A DNA stretch of 64,000 nt from Hyphomicrobiales bacterium (GTDB lineage: Bacteria; Pseudomonadota; Alphaproteobacteria; Rhizobiales; Xanthobacteraceae). A program made the position numbers and the translations under genes. Each line of letters starts with the position of its first letter. Position 1 is the stretch's first letter. The DNA is taken from NCBI GenBank assembly GCA_009377695.1, contig WHTP01000005.1, forward strand, positions 23,068 to 87,067, written 5' to 3'. Under the pieces are notes generated by a model. It was not told where the DNA came from. It ran no database searches and saw nothing but the letters and a program-made list of their open reading frames with translations. This document shows, piece by piece, positions 37,514 to 48,078 of this stretch.

Positions 37514-38326
37514 ATGGCCGACATCCTGACCAAGATCGAGGCCTACAAACGCGACGAGATCGCGGCTGCAAAGCGCGTGCGCGCGTCGGTGGAGGTCGAG
37601 GCCGCTGCCAAGGCTGCACCTCCGCCGCGCGGTTTCCTCGCTGCGATCGAGCGGCGCCTTGCGGCCGGCGATTGCGCGCTGATCGCCGAGGTCAAGAAGG
37701 CGAGCCCCTCGAAGGGCCTGATCCGTGCCGATTTCGATCCGTCCGCACTGGCGCGCGCCTATGAGGCCGGCGGCGCTGCGTGCCTGTCGGTGCTGACCGA
37801 CGCGCCATCCTTCCAAGGCCGGCCCGAGCATTTGACGGCCGCGCGCGAGGCCACGTCCCTGCCCGCATTGCGTAAGGACTTCATGTATGAGCCCTATCAG
37901 GTGGCGGAGGCGCGCACCTGCGGCGCCGACTGCATCCTGATCATCATGGCGGCTGTCGACGATGCGGCTGCGAAGGCCCTGGAAGATGCCGCTTTCTCGC
38001 TCGGCATGGACGCGCTGCTCGAAGTCCACAGCGAGGAGGAGCTCGATCGTGCGCTCAAGCTCACGTCGCGCCTGATCGGAATCAACAACCGCGACCTCAA
38101 GACCTTCGATACCGCGCTCGCGACCAGTGAGCGGCTCGCGCCCAAGGTGCCGCGCGATCGCGTCATCGTTGGCGAAAGCGGAATCGCGACCCCCGATGAC
38201 CTAGCCCGGCTCGTGCGCGTCGGCATTCGGACGTTCCTGGTCGGCGAGAGCCTGATGCGCGAGGCCGACGTCGAACAAGCGACGCGCATGCTGATCGGGC
38301 GCGAACAGCGCCGCGCCGCCGGGTAA
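37514..38326 (+). CDS. trpC: Indole-3-glycerol phosphate synthase
   Basis: 270 residues from the ATG at 37514, with GGAG directly after the hairpin element. TIM barrel converting CdRP to indole-glycerol phosphate: [14 protein letters not shown] (catalytic Lys), [34 protein letters not shown] and [12 protein letters not shown] are all present. It precedes moaC by four bases. Confidence 0.97.
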   Translation: MADILTKIEAYKRDEIAAAKRVRASVEVEAAAKAAPPPRGFLAAIERRLAAGDCALIAEVKKASPSKGLIRADFDPSALARAYEAGGAACLSVLTDAPSFQGRPEHLTAAREATSLPALRKDFMYEPYQVAEARTCGADCILIIMAAVDDAAAKALEDAAFSLGMDALLEVHSEEELDRALKLTSRLIGINNRDLKTFDTALATSERLAPKVPRDRVIVGESGIATPDDLARLVRVGIRTFLVGESLMREADVEQATRMLIGREQRRAAG

Positions 38327-38330
38327 GCCG

Positions 38331-38819
38331 ATGGCGCGCGCCAAAAAACTCACCCACCTCGGCAAGGGCGGCGACGCCCGCATGGTCGACGTCTCCGCAA
38401 AGCCCGCGACCGAGCGGGTCGCGGTGGCCGAAGGGCGGGTGGTGATGACCGCGAAGACGCTCGATCTCGTCCTTGAGGGTAACGCCAAGAAAGGCGATGT
38501 GCTCGCGGCCGGCCGCATTGCCGGCATCATGGCGGCGAAGCATACCCACAAGCTGATCCCGCTCTGCCACCCCCTGGCGATCTCACAGGTTGGCATCGAG
38601 ATCGAACCGGACCGCAAGCTGCCGGGCCTTGTCGTGCGCGCGACTGTCAAGATCACCGGCCAGACTGGCGTGGAGATGGAGGCGCTGACCGCCGTGTCGG
38701 TGGCTTGCCTCACCATCTATGACATGGTGAAGGCGGTCGAGCGCGGCATGCGCATCGAGGGCATCCGCCTGGTCGAGAAGTCGGGCGGCCAGTCCGGCCA
38801 CTATCGCGCGAAGGAGTGA
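38331..38819 (+). CDS. moaC: Cyclic pyranopterin monophosphate synthase
   Basis: 162 residues. Second step of molybdopterin biosynthesis. The family core is clear: [31 protein letters not shown] and [23 protein letters not shown]. It sits between trpC and moeA in one plus-strand operon, an arrangement typical of this bacterial group. Confidence 0.97.
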   Translation: MARAKKLTHLGKGGDARMVDVSAKPATERVAVAEGRVVMTAKTLDLVLEGNAKKGDVLAAGRIAGIMAAKHTHKLIPLCHPLAISQVGIEIEPDRKLPGLVVRATVKITGQTGVEMEALTAVSVACLTIYDMVKAVERGMRIEGIRLVEKSGGQSGHYRAKE

Positions 38820-38823
38820 CGCC

Positions 38824-40035
38824 GTGGCAGCGCTGATGCCGGTTGCGGAGGCGCTCCGCCGGGTGCTGGAGGGCGCAGCGCCCCTCCCCGCCGAAGATGC
38901 GACGCTGGGCGCCGCGCATGGCCGCGTGCTGGCGGTCGATCTCGCGGCCAGGCGCACACAGCCGCCGGATGCTCTCTCCGCCATGGATGGCTATGCCGCG
39001 CGTGCAGCCGATGTCTCGACCGTGCCGGCGACGCTCAAGGTGATCGGCGAAGTTGCCGCGGGGCATCCGTTCGAGGGCCAGGTGGGTCCGGGCCAGGCCG
39101 CGCGGATTTTTACGGGTGGCGTCCTGCCGCCCGGTGCCGACACCGTCGTGATCCAGGAAAATACGACGCGCGACGGCGACATCGTGGTGGTGACCACCGC
39201 GAGCGCCAAGGGCCGCCACATTCGCGTCGCCGGTCTCGACTTCAAGGCCGGCGCCGTGCTGCTGAGCAAAGGCACCCGCCTCACCGCGCGCGATCTCGCG
39301 CTCGCAGCCGCGATGAACCATCCGACCGTGCCGGTGCACCGCACGCCCAAGGTGGCGGTGCTGGCGACCGGCGACGAGCTCGTCATGCCAGGCACCGAGC
39401 CGGGCTTTGGCGAGATCGTCTATTCGAACGGCTACGCCACCATGGCGCTGGCGCGCGGCGAAGGCTGCGACGTCATCGACCTCGGCATCGTGGCGGACCG
39501 TCTCGAGGACACCATCGCAGCCGTGCGCCGCGCCCGTGATGCTGGGGTCGACCTCTTGGTGACGTCGGGTGGCGCCTCGGTGGGCGACTACGACCTGGTC
39601 CAGAAGGCGCTGGCGAGCGAAGGGCTGGCCCTGTCGTTCTGGAAGGTCGCGCTCCGGCCAGGGCGGCCGATGATGCATGGGCGGCTCGGCGCCATGCATG
39701 TGCTCGGGCTGCCGGGCAATCCCGTTTCAGCCTTCGTCTGCTCGGTGCTGTTTCTCATCCCGCTGATCCGCAGGCTGGCCGGGCGCACCGATGTCGAGCC
39801 TCGAATCGAAACGGCCCTTCTGGGCTGTGACCTCCCCGCCAACGACGAGCGGGCCGATTATATGCGAGCCACCCTCACCGACGGACCTCGCGGGCCGGTG
39901 GCGACCCCATTCGCAGAGCAGGACAGTTCCATGCTGGTTCCGCTCGCAAAAGCCGGCTGTTTGCTGGTGCGCGAAGCGCATGATCCAGCCGCCCGCGCCG
40001 GTAGCCGCTGCAACATCCTGAAGCTCGGCCTGTAG
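38824..40035 (+). CDS. moeA: Molybdopterin molybdenumtransferase
   Basis: 403 residues from a GTG. Inserts molybdate into adenylylated molybdopterin. MoeA signatures: DALSAMDGYAARAAD, ARIFTGGVLPPGADTVVIQE, LATGDELV, TSGGASVGDYDLV and LGLPGNPVSAFVCS. It starts four bases after moaC. The stop is followed by the lexA regulatory region. Confidence 0.97.
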   Translation: MAALMPVAEALRRVLEGAAPLPAEDATLGAAHGRVLAVDLAARRTQPPDALSAMDGYAARAADVSTVPATLKVIGEVAAGHPFEGQVGPGQAARIFTGGVLPPGADTVVIQENTTRDGDIVVVTTASAKGRHIRVAGLDFKAGAVLLSKGTRLTARDLALAAAMNHPTVPVHRTPKVAVLATGDELVMPGTEPGFGEIVYSNGYATMALARGEGCDVIDLGIVADRLEDTIAAVRRARDAGVDLLVTSGGASVGDYDLVQKALASEGLALSFWKVALRPGRPMMHGRLGAMHVLGLPGNPVSAFVCSVLFLIPLIRRLAGRTDVEPRIETALLGCDLPANDERADYMRATLTDGPRGPVATPFAEQDSSMLVPLAKAGCLLVREAHDPAARAGSRCNILKLGL

Positions 40036-40042
40036 CGGCTTC

Positions 40043-40060
40043 TTGACGTCTTCACGTCAA
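40043..40060. promoter_or_regulatory. TTGACGT inverted repeat before lexA
   Basis: TTGACGT-CTTC-ACGTCAA is a perfect 7-bp inverted repeat with a 4-base centre, eight bases after the moeA stop and 15 bases before the SOS box. It may end the moeA transcript or serve as a protein-binding site; there is no U-tract. Meaning uncertain. Confidence 0.4.
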
Positions 40061-40074
40061 ATTAAACACTTGCA

Positions 40075-40089
40075 GAACACATATCGAAC
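40075..40089 (+). promoter_or_regulatory. LexA (SOS) box
   Basis: GAAC-ACATATC-GAAC matches the alphaproteobacterial LexA operator GAAC-N7-GAAC exactly. It lies 72 bp before the lexA ATG, consistent with autorepression of lexA. Confidence 0.9.
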
Positions 40090-40160
40090 AGATAGTGTCC
40101 GTTCATGATTTGTTTCGACGCGCCTGTTGGCGCGCCGCAGCCCGGGGGAAACGAAAGACG

Positions 40161-40874
40161 ATGCTGACCCGCAAGCAAGCCGAGCTTCTGCGCTTCATCC
40201 ACGAACGGCTCAAGGAGGCCGGCGTACCGCCGTCCTTCGACGAGATGAAGGATGCGCTCGACCTGCGATCGAAGTCCGGCATCCACCGCCTGATCACCGC
40301 GCTCGAAGAGCGCGGCTTTATCCGCCGCTTGCCGAACCGCGCCCGCGCCATCGAGGTCATCAAGCTTCCGGATTCGGTTGCGCACGGTATGGGCGCAAGC
40401 CGCTCCCGTGGATTCACCCCGAGCGTCATTGAAGGCAATCTGGGCCGGATCCGTGCCACCGCCTCGGAAGACGACAGCGGCCGTCCTGTCGCCGTGCCGG
40501 TCATGGGCCGCATCGCCGCTGGCACTCCGATCGAGGCGATCCAAAGCAAGAGCTCCGTCATCAACGTGCCGCCGGACCTGCTCTCCTCTGGCGACCATTT
40601 CGCCCTCGAAGTGCGCGGCGACTCGATGATCGAAGCCGGCATCCTCGATGGTGACATGGCGGTGATTAAGCGCACCGACGTCGCCGACACCGGCGACATC
40701 GTCGTCGCCCTGATCGACGAGGAGGAAGCCACCCTCAAGCGCTTCCGCCGGCGTGGTGCTTCGATTGCGCTCGAGCCCGCGAACACCGCCTACGAGGTAC
40801 GCATCCTCCCGCCCAACCGCGTACGCATCCAGGGCAAGCTGATCAGCTTGATCCGGCGGTACTGTCCTGCATAG
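40161..40874 (+). CDS. lexA: LexA repressor
   Basis: 237 residues from the ATG at 40161 ([17 protein letters not shown]); an upstream in-frame start would add residues across the promoter. N-terminal winged HTH (residues 1-65), Ala-Gly cleavage site in [12 protein letters not shown], and the Ser/Lys dyad of the S24 peptidase domain in [10 protein letters not shown] and [10 protein letters not shown]. Represses SOS genes and self-cleaves on RecA signals. It is convergent with the comEC remnant, six bases apart. Confidence 0.97.
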   Translation: MLTRKQAELLRFIHERLKEAGVPPSFDEMKDALDLRSKSGIHRLITALEERGFIRRLPNRARAIEVIKLPDSVAHGMGASRSRGFTPSVIEGNLGRIRATASEDDSGRPVAVPVMGRIAAGTPIEAIQSKSSVINVPPDLLSSGDHFALEVRGDSMIEAGILDGDMAVIKRTDVADTGDIVVALIDEEEATLKRFRRRGASIALEPANTAYEVRILPPNRVRIQGKLISLIRRYCPA

Positions 40875-40880
40875 ACGACC

Positions 40881-41870
40881 TCAATCACCTGGCTCCAAGA
40901 CTTCGGGCGCCGGTGTGGCATCGCGCGAGGGCTTCTTTTTTGCCGTGGGTGCGACGGTCGTGCCGCTGGCGGACGGCCGCGCTTGCGCCCAGGGACGGTC
41001 ATAGCCCTGTGGTCTGACGGCGGACATCGTGAAGCCGTCGACAGTGCGCCGCAGCGCCACTGCCCCGGTCCTGCGCAGGACGTTGCGGTCGATCACCAGC
41101 GCCGCGCACGGCTCGGGCGCCTCGCGCGCGCTCGCGACCACGACAGCCCGGTGGCAATCCTCCTCGAAGGCTTCGATCGAGCGCGCGAGCGCGATGATGC
41201 CGCCGTCCGCAAGGCGGCCGACGCAGCCGGCTCGATCGCACTGTATCCCGGCGCTCACGCTCTCATCGGTGTGCGCTCTTGCGTCGCCATCGGCCGCAAG
41301 CCACTGGCGTGCGGCGAATGTATCGCTGCCGATGCGGGCGATGGCGAGCCGGCCGTCGGCGCCGCGCACCGCAAAAGAGAGGCCGTCCGCCGCGATCAGG
41401 ACGTCGGGCTGCGGCGTCCGCGCGGCCCAGAGACTGGCGATGGCGAGCAGAGCCACGCCGGTGAGCCGCAACGGCGATTTAAGCAGGCACAACACGACGA
41501 GCCCGGCGCTGCCGAGCAGCAAAGGTTCCATCCCGAACGCAGCCATCCGGCCGACCGCACCTGGCAGGCTCACGACCCAGAGCGCGACCGCGGTCATCCA
41601 GTCGATGCCCAGGCCCATGGCGTGCCAGGCGATACCGTCAAAGCCGAACGGCATGAGGATAACGCCGAGAACGCCCATCGGCATCGTCCAACCCGATACC
41701 ACCGGCATTGCGATCAAGTTCGCGATCGCGCCATAGGGCGCCAAGCGGTGGAAGTGGTAGGCGGCGAACAGCGTCGTTGCAAAGCCCGCGAGCAGCGAGA
41801 CGAAGACAAGCCCGACAAGCGCACGGCCGCCCCAGAGCGCGATGCGTACGCTGCGCGGGGTGCGCTCGGA
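40881..41870 (-). pseudogene. comEC: comEC, C-terminal half
   Basis: The frame is open from 41870 to a stop at 40881 (about 329 codons). It begins ERTPRSVRIALWGGRALVGLV and continues with helices typical of the ComEC Competence domain (LAPYGAIANLIAMPVVSGWTMPMG...FGFDG), then a degenerate DUF4131/beta-lactamase-like end without clear metal motifs. A stop (TGA, 41871-41873) precedes it. The N-terminal half is at 45010-46053, and the roughly 75-90 residues that should lie between are absent. ComEC is the DNA-uptake channel; here it is broken. Confidence 0.85.
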
Positions 41871-42079
41871 TCAGGAAGCCAACGCAGGATGCCCATGTCG
41901 TTCAGATGCTCGCACGCGGCATCCAGCGTTATGAGCTTGCCGCGTGAGGCAACGCCGATTGTGTCGATTTCGACGGCCCAGGCTCGGCAGTTGAGGGAGG
42001 CCACCCGCATCGTGCCAAGCAAAAACTCATCCTTGCTCGCCAGCTCTGGCCCGTTGTTGTGCTGTCGTGGGTGGTTCAT
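41871..42079 (-). pseudogene. Truncated island gene, unknown
   Basis: Starts at an ATG at 42079 overlapping the previous stop (ATGA). About 70 residues are native-looking (DEFLLGTMRVASLNCRAWAVEID, then GKLITLDAACEHLNDMGILRWLP); after that the frame runs out of frame through comEC sequence to 41714. The natural C-terminus is therefore missing. No family recognised. Confidence 0.5.
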
Positions 42080-42669
42080 CGGCCTGCCCCCTGCATCTCA
42101 AGGGACCGATTGTTGGCTTGGATCGGTTTCCATTCAGGAGGCGTCGCTTCGTCCAGGTATTCGTCCCACGCTGCCACAAGCTCGGCGTGGCGCTTCTCTT
42201 TCTCTGTTATCACCGCGTCGAGTTTTGGGTGATTGCGACGCTCATCATCCTCATGAATGGGAACGGCGTCCCGCGCCTTGGCGGCAGGCTCATCGAAGGC
42301 GCTCACACAATCGCGAGCGCGAACTACAGGCTCGGCTGCATCGTTGATGTAGGTGTAGGCGCACCGTGCGGCCTTCGGAGCTGGCCCCGTAATCACTCCC
42401 ATCGCCGGCAGAGCGCGACTGGAATGAGTGGGCCAACCACGCAGCGGCGCGGGGTTTCTCACGCGGTATGACTTTCCCCCGACAATGATGATCTCGGGTT
42501 TGCGAGCTTTCCACTTCTGCGCTGTCCACCATTCGCGGTGCACATCCGCTATGTGAACGGTCCCGTTCGGGAGGGTGCCGGGCGGTCGATCGACAAAGAG
42601 GGAAAAGTCATCGCCCCCGCCGTCGAAAGATTCTGTGACTGGATCATCCAGTCGTGGTATTCTTTTCAT
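42076..42669 (-). CDS. Island protein of unknown function
   Basis: 197 residues, acidic, no membrane helix or signal. Features: WWTAQKWKARKPEIIIVGGKSYRVRNPAP in the middle and a charged helical C-terminus (VITEKEKRHAELVAAWDEYLDE). No known domain recognised. Preceded by a bidirectional-type terminator and overlapping the truncated gene downstream by 4 bp. Confidence 0.55.
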   Translation of the reverse strand: MKRIPRLDDPVTESFDGGGDDFSLFVDRPPGTLPNGTVHIADVHREWWTAQKWKARKPEIIIVGGKSYRVRNPAPLRGWPTHSSRALPAMGVITGPAPKAARCAYTYINDAAEPVVRARDCVSAFDEPAAKARDAVPIHEDDERRNHPKLDAVITEKEKRHAELVAAWDEYLDEATPPEWKPIQANNRSLEMQGAGR

Positions 42670-42687
42670 GTTCTAAAAAATCCTATT

Positions 42688-42730
42688 GCACCGGCCGGGA
42701 ATGCAACTCCCGCGTCCGGTGCTTTTTTTT
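42688..42730 (+). terminator. Strong intrinsic terminator on the plus strand inside the island
   Basis: GCACCGG (42688-42694) pairs with CCGGTGC (42716-42722), with an inner CGGGA/TCCCG stem, and is followed by eight T (42723-42730). This is a textbook terminator for plus-strand transcription, but every island gene is on the minus strand. Read on the minus strand, the same hairpin is followed after seven bases by six T, so it may work both ways and end the HTH gene transcript. Confidence 0.8.
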
Positions 42731-42733
42731 GGT

Positions 42734-42967
42734 TTAGGCTGCTTGGGATGATTGACCGCGACCAGGCCCACCGGGGCGCTTGGCGGTCGTGTAGCTCGGC
42801 AGTGACTTTAGCCACCGCTCGGCTTCGTCGTGAGGGATGACGGTCTTGCCGCCTATCTTGTTCGCGACGATCGCGCCTGCCCCCAGCATTTCGTAGAGCT
42901 TGGTTTTGCCGACTGAAAACGCCTCACAAAAAGCATCGGTACTGTAGGCGCGCTTGGCAATTTCCAC
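42734..42967 (-). CDS. HTH (excisionase/AlpA-like) island protein
   Basis: 77 residues from a GTG at 42967 with GAGGAG upstream. The central part (STDAFCEAFSVGKTKLYEML, then IGGKTVIPHDEAERWLKSLP) fits the winged-helix fold of MerR/excisionase-type DNA-binding proteins, which often control integrase direction. Four genes are packed on the same strand. Role inferred from fold and position. Confidence 0.65.
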   Translation of the reverse strand: MEIAKRAYSTDAFCEAFSVGKTKLYEMLGAGAIVANKIGGKTVIPHDEAERWLKSLPSYTTAKRPGGPGRGQSSQAA

Positions 42968-43113
42968 GTCTGTTCTCCTCGTGTATGGACGGAGAACGCA
43001 GTACAAAAATCTCCGGATCAGTCCGCACGAATGCGTGCGTCTGATTATGAAAATACGCGAAAGGGGAATCTGATGGGGGACTTCAGAAAGGCGCGAATTG
43101 CGTCCCCGGGACG

Positions 43114-43610
43114 CTATTGGATCGTATTTCCGTCCCGGTCCTTACGAGGGCTGGCAAGCAGCGCGGCAGCGAGTACGCGCCTGCGGCGGGCTTGCTGCAC
43201 AATCTCGCGGATTTGATCGCCCATCTGGTTGTAGAGTCGCAAAAGACGCTTTTGGTTGGTGGTGCGGTCGCCGTCTGCGCTCAGGTTGGGGCGACCATTG
43301 CCAGTGCCCAGGATGTCGGCTTTCTCCGCGTCGTAAACTACACGACGAAGCGTTTTTTTTTCTCATCCTGGCCGCCAGCAATGGCCTGGTCGATGGCGTG
43401 GGCAACAATCCGGAGATCGTTCGTCTGAATGGCAAGTTTACGCCCACGGCCGCTTACCTTGAACTCGGGCTCCTTCATCGCCAGCGCCAACCCTACGGCC
43501 GCCAGACATAGAACATCCGATGGGTCGATATGGGTCATCCCCAGTCGGCCGCAGAGCTTCAAGAAACGTTGCTCGAAGTCGAACCAGTCATCGAAGGGCT
43601 TCTTTGCCAT
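43114..43610 (-). CDS. Island protein of unknown function, possible -1 frameshift at an A9 run
   Basis: The frame from the ATG at 43610 (MAKKPFDDWFDFEQRFLKLC) starts six bases after the integrase stop and ends after 90 residues at GGQDEKKKRFVV (stop 43338). The codons AAA-AAA-AAA come from nine consecutive A (43353-43361 on the minus strand). One base back, the other frame continues TLRRVVYDAEKADILG, then TTNQKRLLRLYNQMGDQIRE, to a stop at 43114; it has no start of its own and reads like real protein. A -1 slip on the A run would give a 165-residue product. This may be programmed slippage, a homopolymer mutation or a read error. Function unknown. Confidence 0.5.
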
Positions 43611-43615
43611 GATGG

Positions 43616-44863
43616 TCACACCGCTTGCCGAATGGGGATAACCTTCGCATCGGTCGGCATGATCCGATCGCAGTATTCGGCCCAAGCTTTCATCAGCTCG
43701 CGGCGTTTCTCCAGGGCCGTCGAACGGCGGTAAGCGGCCTCTGCCTCATCGCCCTTCACGTGGGCTATGGCGAACTCGCAAATTTCCTCTGGGAAGGCGG
43801 TGCAGTCACCAGCCCAATCACGGAATGTGGATCGAAATCCGTGCGTCGTAATCGGTCTGCCGTCCCGATCCCGATAGTCGCCTAAGTTACGGTGCACCCT
43901 AGAGAGGGTCGTTCCCGCCATTTCGGTGCCTTCAGTGGAAGGGAACACCAAGGCGTCTAGATCGTCCTTAGCGTGCTTGCGGATAAGCTCCAGTGCGCGG
44001 TCTGACAGCGGCACCAGATGATCGCGGGTCATCTTCATCCGCTCCTTGGGGACCGTCCACAGTGCCTTGGCAAAGTTGACCTCCTGCATTCGCATTCCGG
44101 AAACTTCGCCGGCACGGGAGGCGGTCAGAATGACGAACTCCAGCGCATCAGAGGTGATGCGGGGGCGCGTCCGCAGCTTCGCCATGAACGCCCCGACTTC
44201 AGCGTAGGGTAGGGCTGGATGGTGCCCTCCCCGCTTCCGCTTTGAAAGCAGATGATCGAGATGGCCGCGCCATTGAGCGGGGTTAGACCCTAGCTTGGCC
44301 TCAGGATTGCGAGCCTTGTAGCTATTCCACACCGTCTCAATCCGACCCCGGAGCTTGCCGGCTGTGGCGGGCTTCATGTGCCAGAGCGGCTCCAACACCT
44401 TCAGGACGTGGTCAGTGGTGATCGCTGCGACCGGGAGCCCGCCGATGACTGGGTAGGCATAGTCCTCGAGCGTCTGGCGCCAGGTATCCTCCGTCTGCGA
44501 TGACGCCTTGAAGCTCTTGCCCTTGAGCGCGATCAACGCCTCAGCCGCTTCCTTGAAGGTCGTTCCCTGACTCGCAGCGAGGGCCTGGGCTGCGCGTCCT
44601 GCCTTGCGGGCCTCGATGGGGTCAATTCCCTGTAGACGCATCTGGCGGCACCGCTGCGCCTCCTGACGGGCATCGGCGAGCGACACAGTTGTGAGGCTTC
44701 CGAGACCGCAGTAACGCTCGCGACCGTTCACCGCGTAGCGAAACAACCAAGACCGCGCGTGCTTGTCGGTGACTTGCAGATACAGCCCGCCGCCGTCGCT
44801 GTGCATTCCGACCTTGGCGTTCTTCACCCCAACGTTGGTCAGCTTGTGCGTCTTGCGTGCCAC
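43616..44863 (-). CDS. Tyrosine-type site-specific integrase (P4-like)
   Basis: 415 residues. N-terminal DUF4102-type arm-binding domain (LTNVGVKNAKVGMHSDGGGLYLQVT, RYAVNGRERYCGLG), SAM-like core-binding domain (about 95-185), catalytic domain with the Arg of the R-H-R-Y set in TASRAGEVSGMRMQEVNF and HGFRSTFRDWAGD, followed by IAHVKGDEAEAAYRRS carrying the His/Tyr end. Looks complete. Lies at the comEC-proximal end of the island, reading inward, as is usual for integrases next to their attachment site. 44864-45009 is non-coding and should hold its promoter. Confidence 0.93.
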   Translation of the reverse strand: MARKTHKLTNVGVKNAKVGMHSDGGGLYLQVTDKHARSWLFRYAVNGRERYCGLGSLTTVSLADARQEAQRCRQMRLQGIDPIEARKAGRAAQALAASQGTTFKEAAEALIALKGKSFKASSQTEDTWRQTLEDYAYPVIGGLPVAAITTDHVLKVLEPLWHMKPATAGKLRGRIETVWNSYKARNPEAKLGSNPAQWRGHLDHLLSKRKRGGHHPALPYAEVGAFMAKLRTRPRITSDALEFVILTASRAGEVSGMRMQEVNFAKALWTVPKERMKMTRDHLVPLSDRALELIRKHAKDDLDALVFPSTEGTEMAGTTLSRVHRNLGDYRDRDGRPITTHGFRSTFRDWAGDCTAFPEEICEFAIAHVKGDEAEAAYRRSTALEKRRELMKAWAEYCDRIMPTDAKVIPIRQAV

Positions 44864-45009
44864 GTTGCCCCCTCCGATATACCCACGACCGTACCCACGT
44901 TGTGAGCGCGGATGTGGGGGAATGCAAGCGGAAAGCGACGTAAGCCACCGGAAAAGATATGCCCGTGTCTATTGGGCTTTCTGTGTCGTCAATGCCGATA
45001 CCATCGGCA

Positions 45010-46053
45010 CTAAACGTTGGTTGCTCGTTTCTTGACCGGAAAGCTGCCGGCCGACGCCGGCATCAACGCAAATAGCGCGCGCAGCGCGAAAAATATGAGA
45101 CCCGCCACCACCGCCATGTGATAGCCGGAGATCGACAGGACGTGACCGAGGCCTGAAACGAACATGGCATCGTTCACCGACGTCGAGATCGCGTCGCGCT
45201 TGCCGGTGATGAGCGCGGATGCGATTGCGCCGCGATCACCGGTGAGAACCGAGCGGATACGGCGGTCGAGCGCCTCGCGCATCCCGTCGATCGTCGCCGC
45301 CGCGCGCAGCCGCAGCGAAGGCCACAGCGGCGGCTCCGATGTGCGAATGCGACCGAGCACGAAGCCCGAGGCAGCGATGCCTTGGAAGTAGAGATTGCGT
45401 GCAAAGTTATAGCCGCCCGGCTGCAGGGGTTCCAGCGGCGGCGACAGCCGCGCCTTGAACGCGACGAATGATGCAACCGCCGGAGCCGTGCCCTTGCGCA
45501 CCGATACGCGAATGCGCTCCAGCGGCTGCTCGAGCCGCGGGCCTGTCATGCGATGAACCTGAACGACAATGCGGTCGGAGCGCTCGCGCTCTTCGCGCGC
45601 TTCAACAAAGCCGGTGACATCGACGTTCCAGATAGCGGCCGGCAGCACCGGATGAGCAATCCACGCACGCTTCGCAGTCGCGGTCAGGAAGCCTGCCGAG
45701 GCAGCGGCGATGGCCAGCGCAAATGGAAATGCAATGGCGCGATTGCGGGCAAGGATCGCGCCCGCGGCGGCGATAACGAAGAGCAAAACCGTGGCCAACA
45801 GCGCAGGCTCGCGATCGGCAGTGAAGTAGAGGGCGATCCCGAAGCCAAAGGCGATGGCGAGCCAGGGCACGAGTCGCCCTGGACCGACATCGGCCAGCGC
45901 CCATGCGCGCAGTCGTTTGCCCAGCGACGGCGCAAGGTCCGCAAACCGATCCGGCCACACGAAGACAGGCCGGCTGCCGGCACCGGCTGGCGGCCGCCAG
46001 GTTGCTTCGCGTCCAGTCGCGCCCCGTCCGCGCGCGGTACTCCGACCGACCAT
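45010..46053 (-). pseudogene. comEC: comEC, N-terminal half
   Basis: 347 codons from the ATG at 46053 (GGGGGA upstream). Early membrane helices, a DUF4131/OB-like region (IWNVDVTGFVEAREERERSDRIVVQV), and the start of the Competence domain (FVSGLGHVLSISGYHMAVVAGLIFFALRALFALMP) are normal. The frame then reads SFPVKK and after four more residues meets a stop in foreign sequence. The rest resumes at 41870 after a gap. As it stands the protein cannot form the DNA channel. Confidence 0.88.
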
Positions 46054-46159
46054 GGCGCGGTCCCCCAACACCCGCGCGCCCCATCTATCGTCATGCTACA
46101 TCGGCCGCGCCCGCTTCACAGCCGGGGTTTGATGCATTTCATACGACGCTGACGAGGGG

Positions 46160-47875
<1,716 letters not shown>

Positions 47876-48078
47876 GTCAACTGAGTCCTCGTTTCGCCGC
47901 GTATCTGCCAAATCCGGGTCGGTGCGCCAAGTCGGATGGACAAGTCGTATAGGACCGGCCGTATAGAACAAGACGCATAGCCGGGCCGGTTGCGAAGGGC
48001 CCTGTCATGAGATAGGCCGCGTCTGCCCACTATGCTACACGCAGTTTCGCGCCGCAGGCCCATTGTACCTCGCAGGAC

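Larger units (their letters stand above)
41871..45009. mobile_element. Integrase-bearing genomic island inserted in comEC
   Basis: About 3.1 kb with a tyrosine integrase, a small HTH/excisionase-like gene and three or four small genes of unknown function, all on the minus strand, lying between the two halves of comEC. The gene at the far end (41871-42079) is cut by the comEC junction. No direct repeat longer than a few bases is shared by the two junctions and no tRNA is near, so no attachment site can be assigned. Together with the missing middle of comEC this suggests an old insertion followed by deletion. Confidence 0.85.

Noticed and set aside
40070..40096. TTGCAG ... GATAGT as a lexA promoter
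   Set aside because: Spacing of 15 and poor -10 match; not strong enough to annotate, unlike the SOS box.
40983..42347. 454-codon plus-strand frame across comEC remnant and island
   Set aside because: Crosses the insertion junction and reads antisense to ComEC; no motif.
43142..43447. Minus-strand frame beginning MGVNLPFRRT opposite the A9 region
   Set aside because: Third frame through the same stretch; Arg/Ser/Pro-rich and without a ribosome-binding site. The frame reached by a -1 slip is the protein-like one.
44864..45030. Possible tRNA or attachment site next to the integrase
   Set aside because: No cloverleaf can be formed and no direct repeat is shared with the other comEC junction at about 41870.
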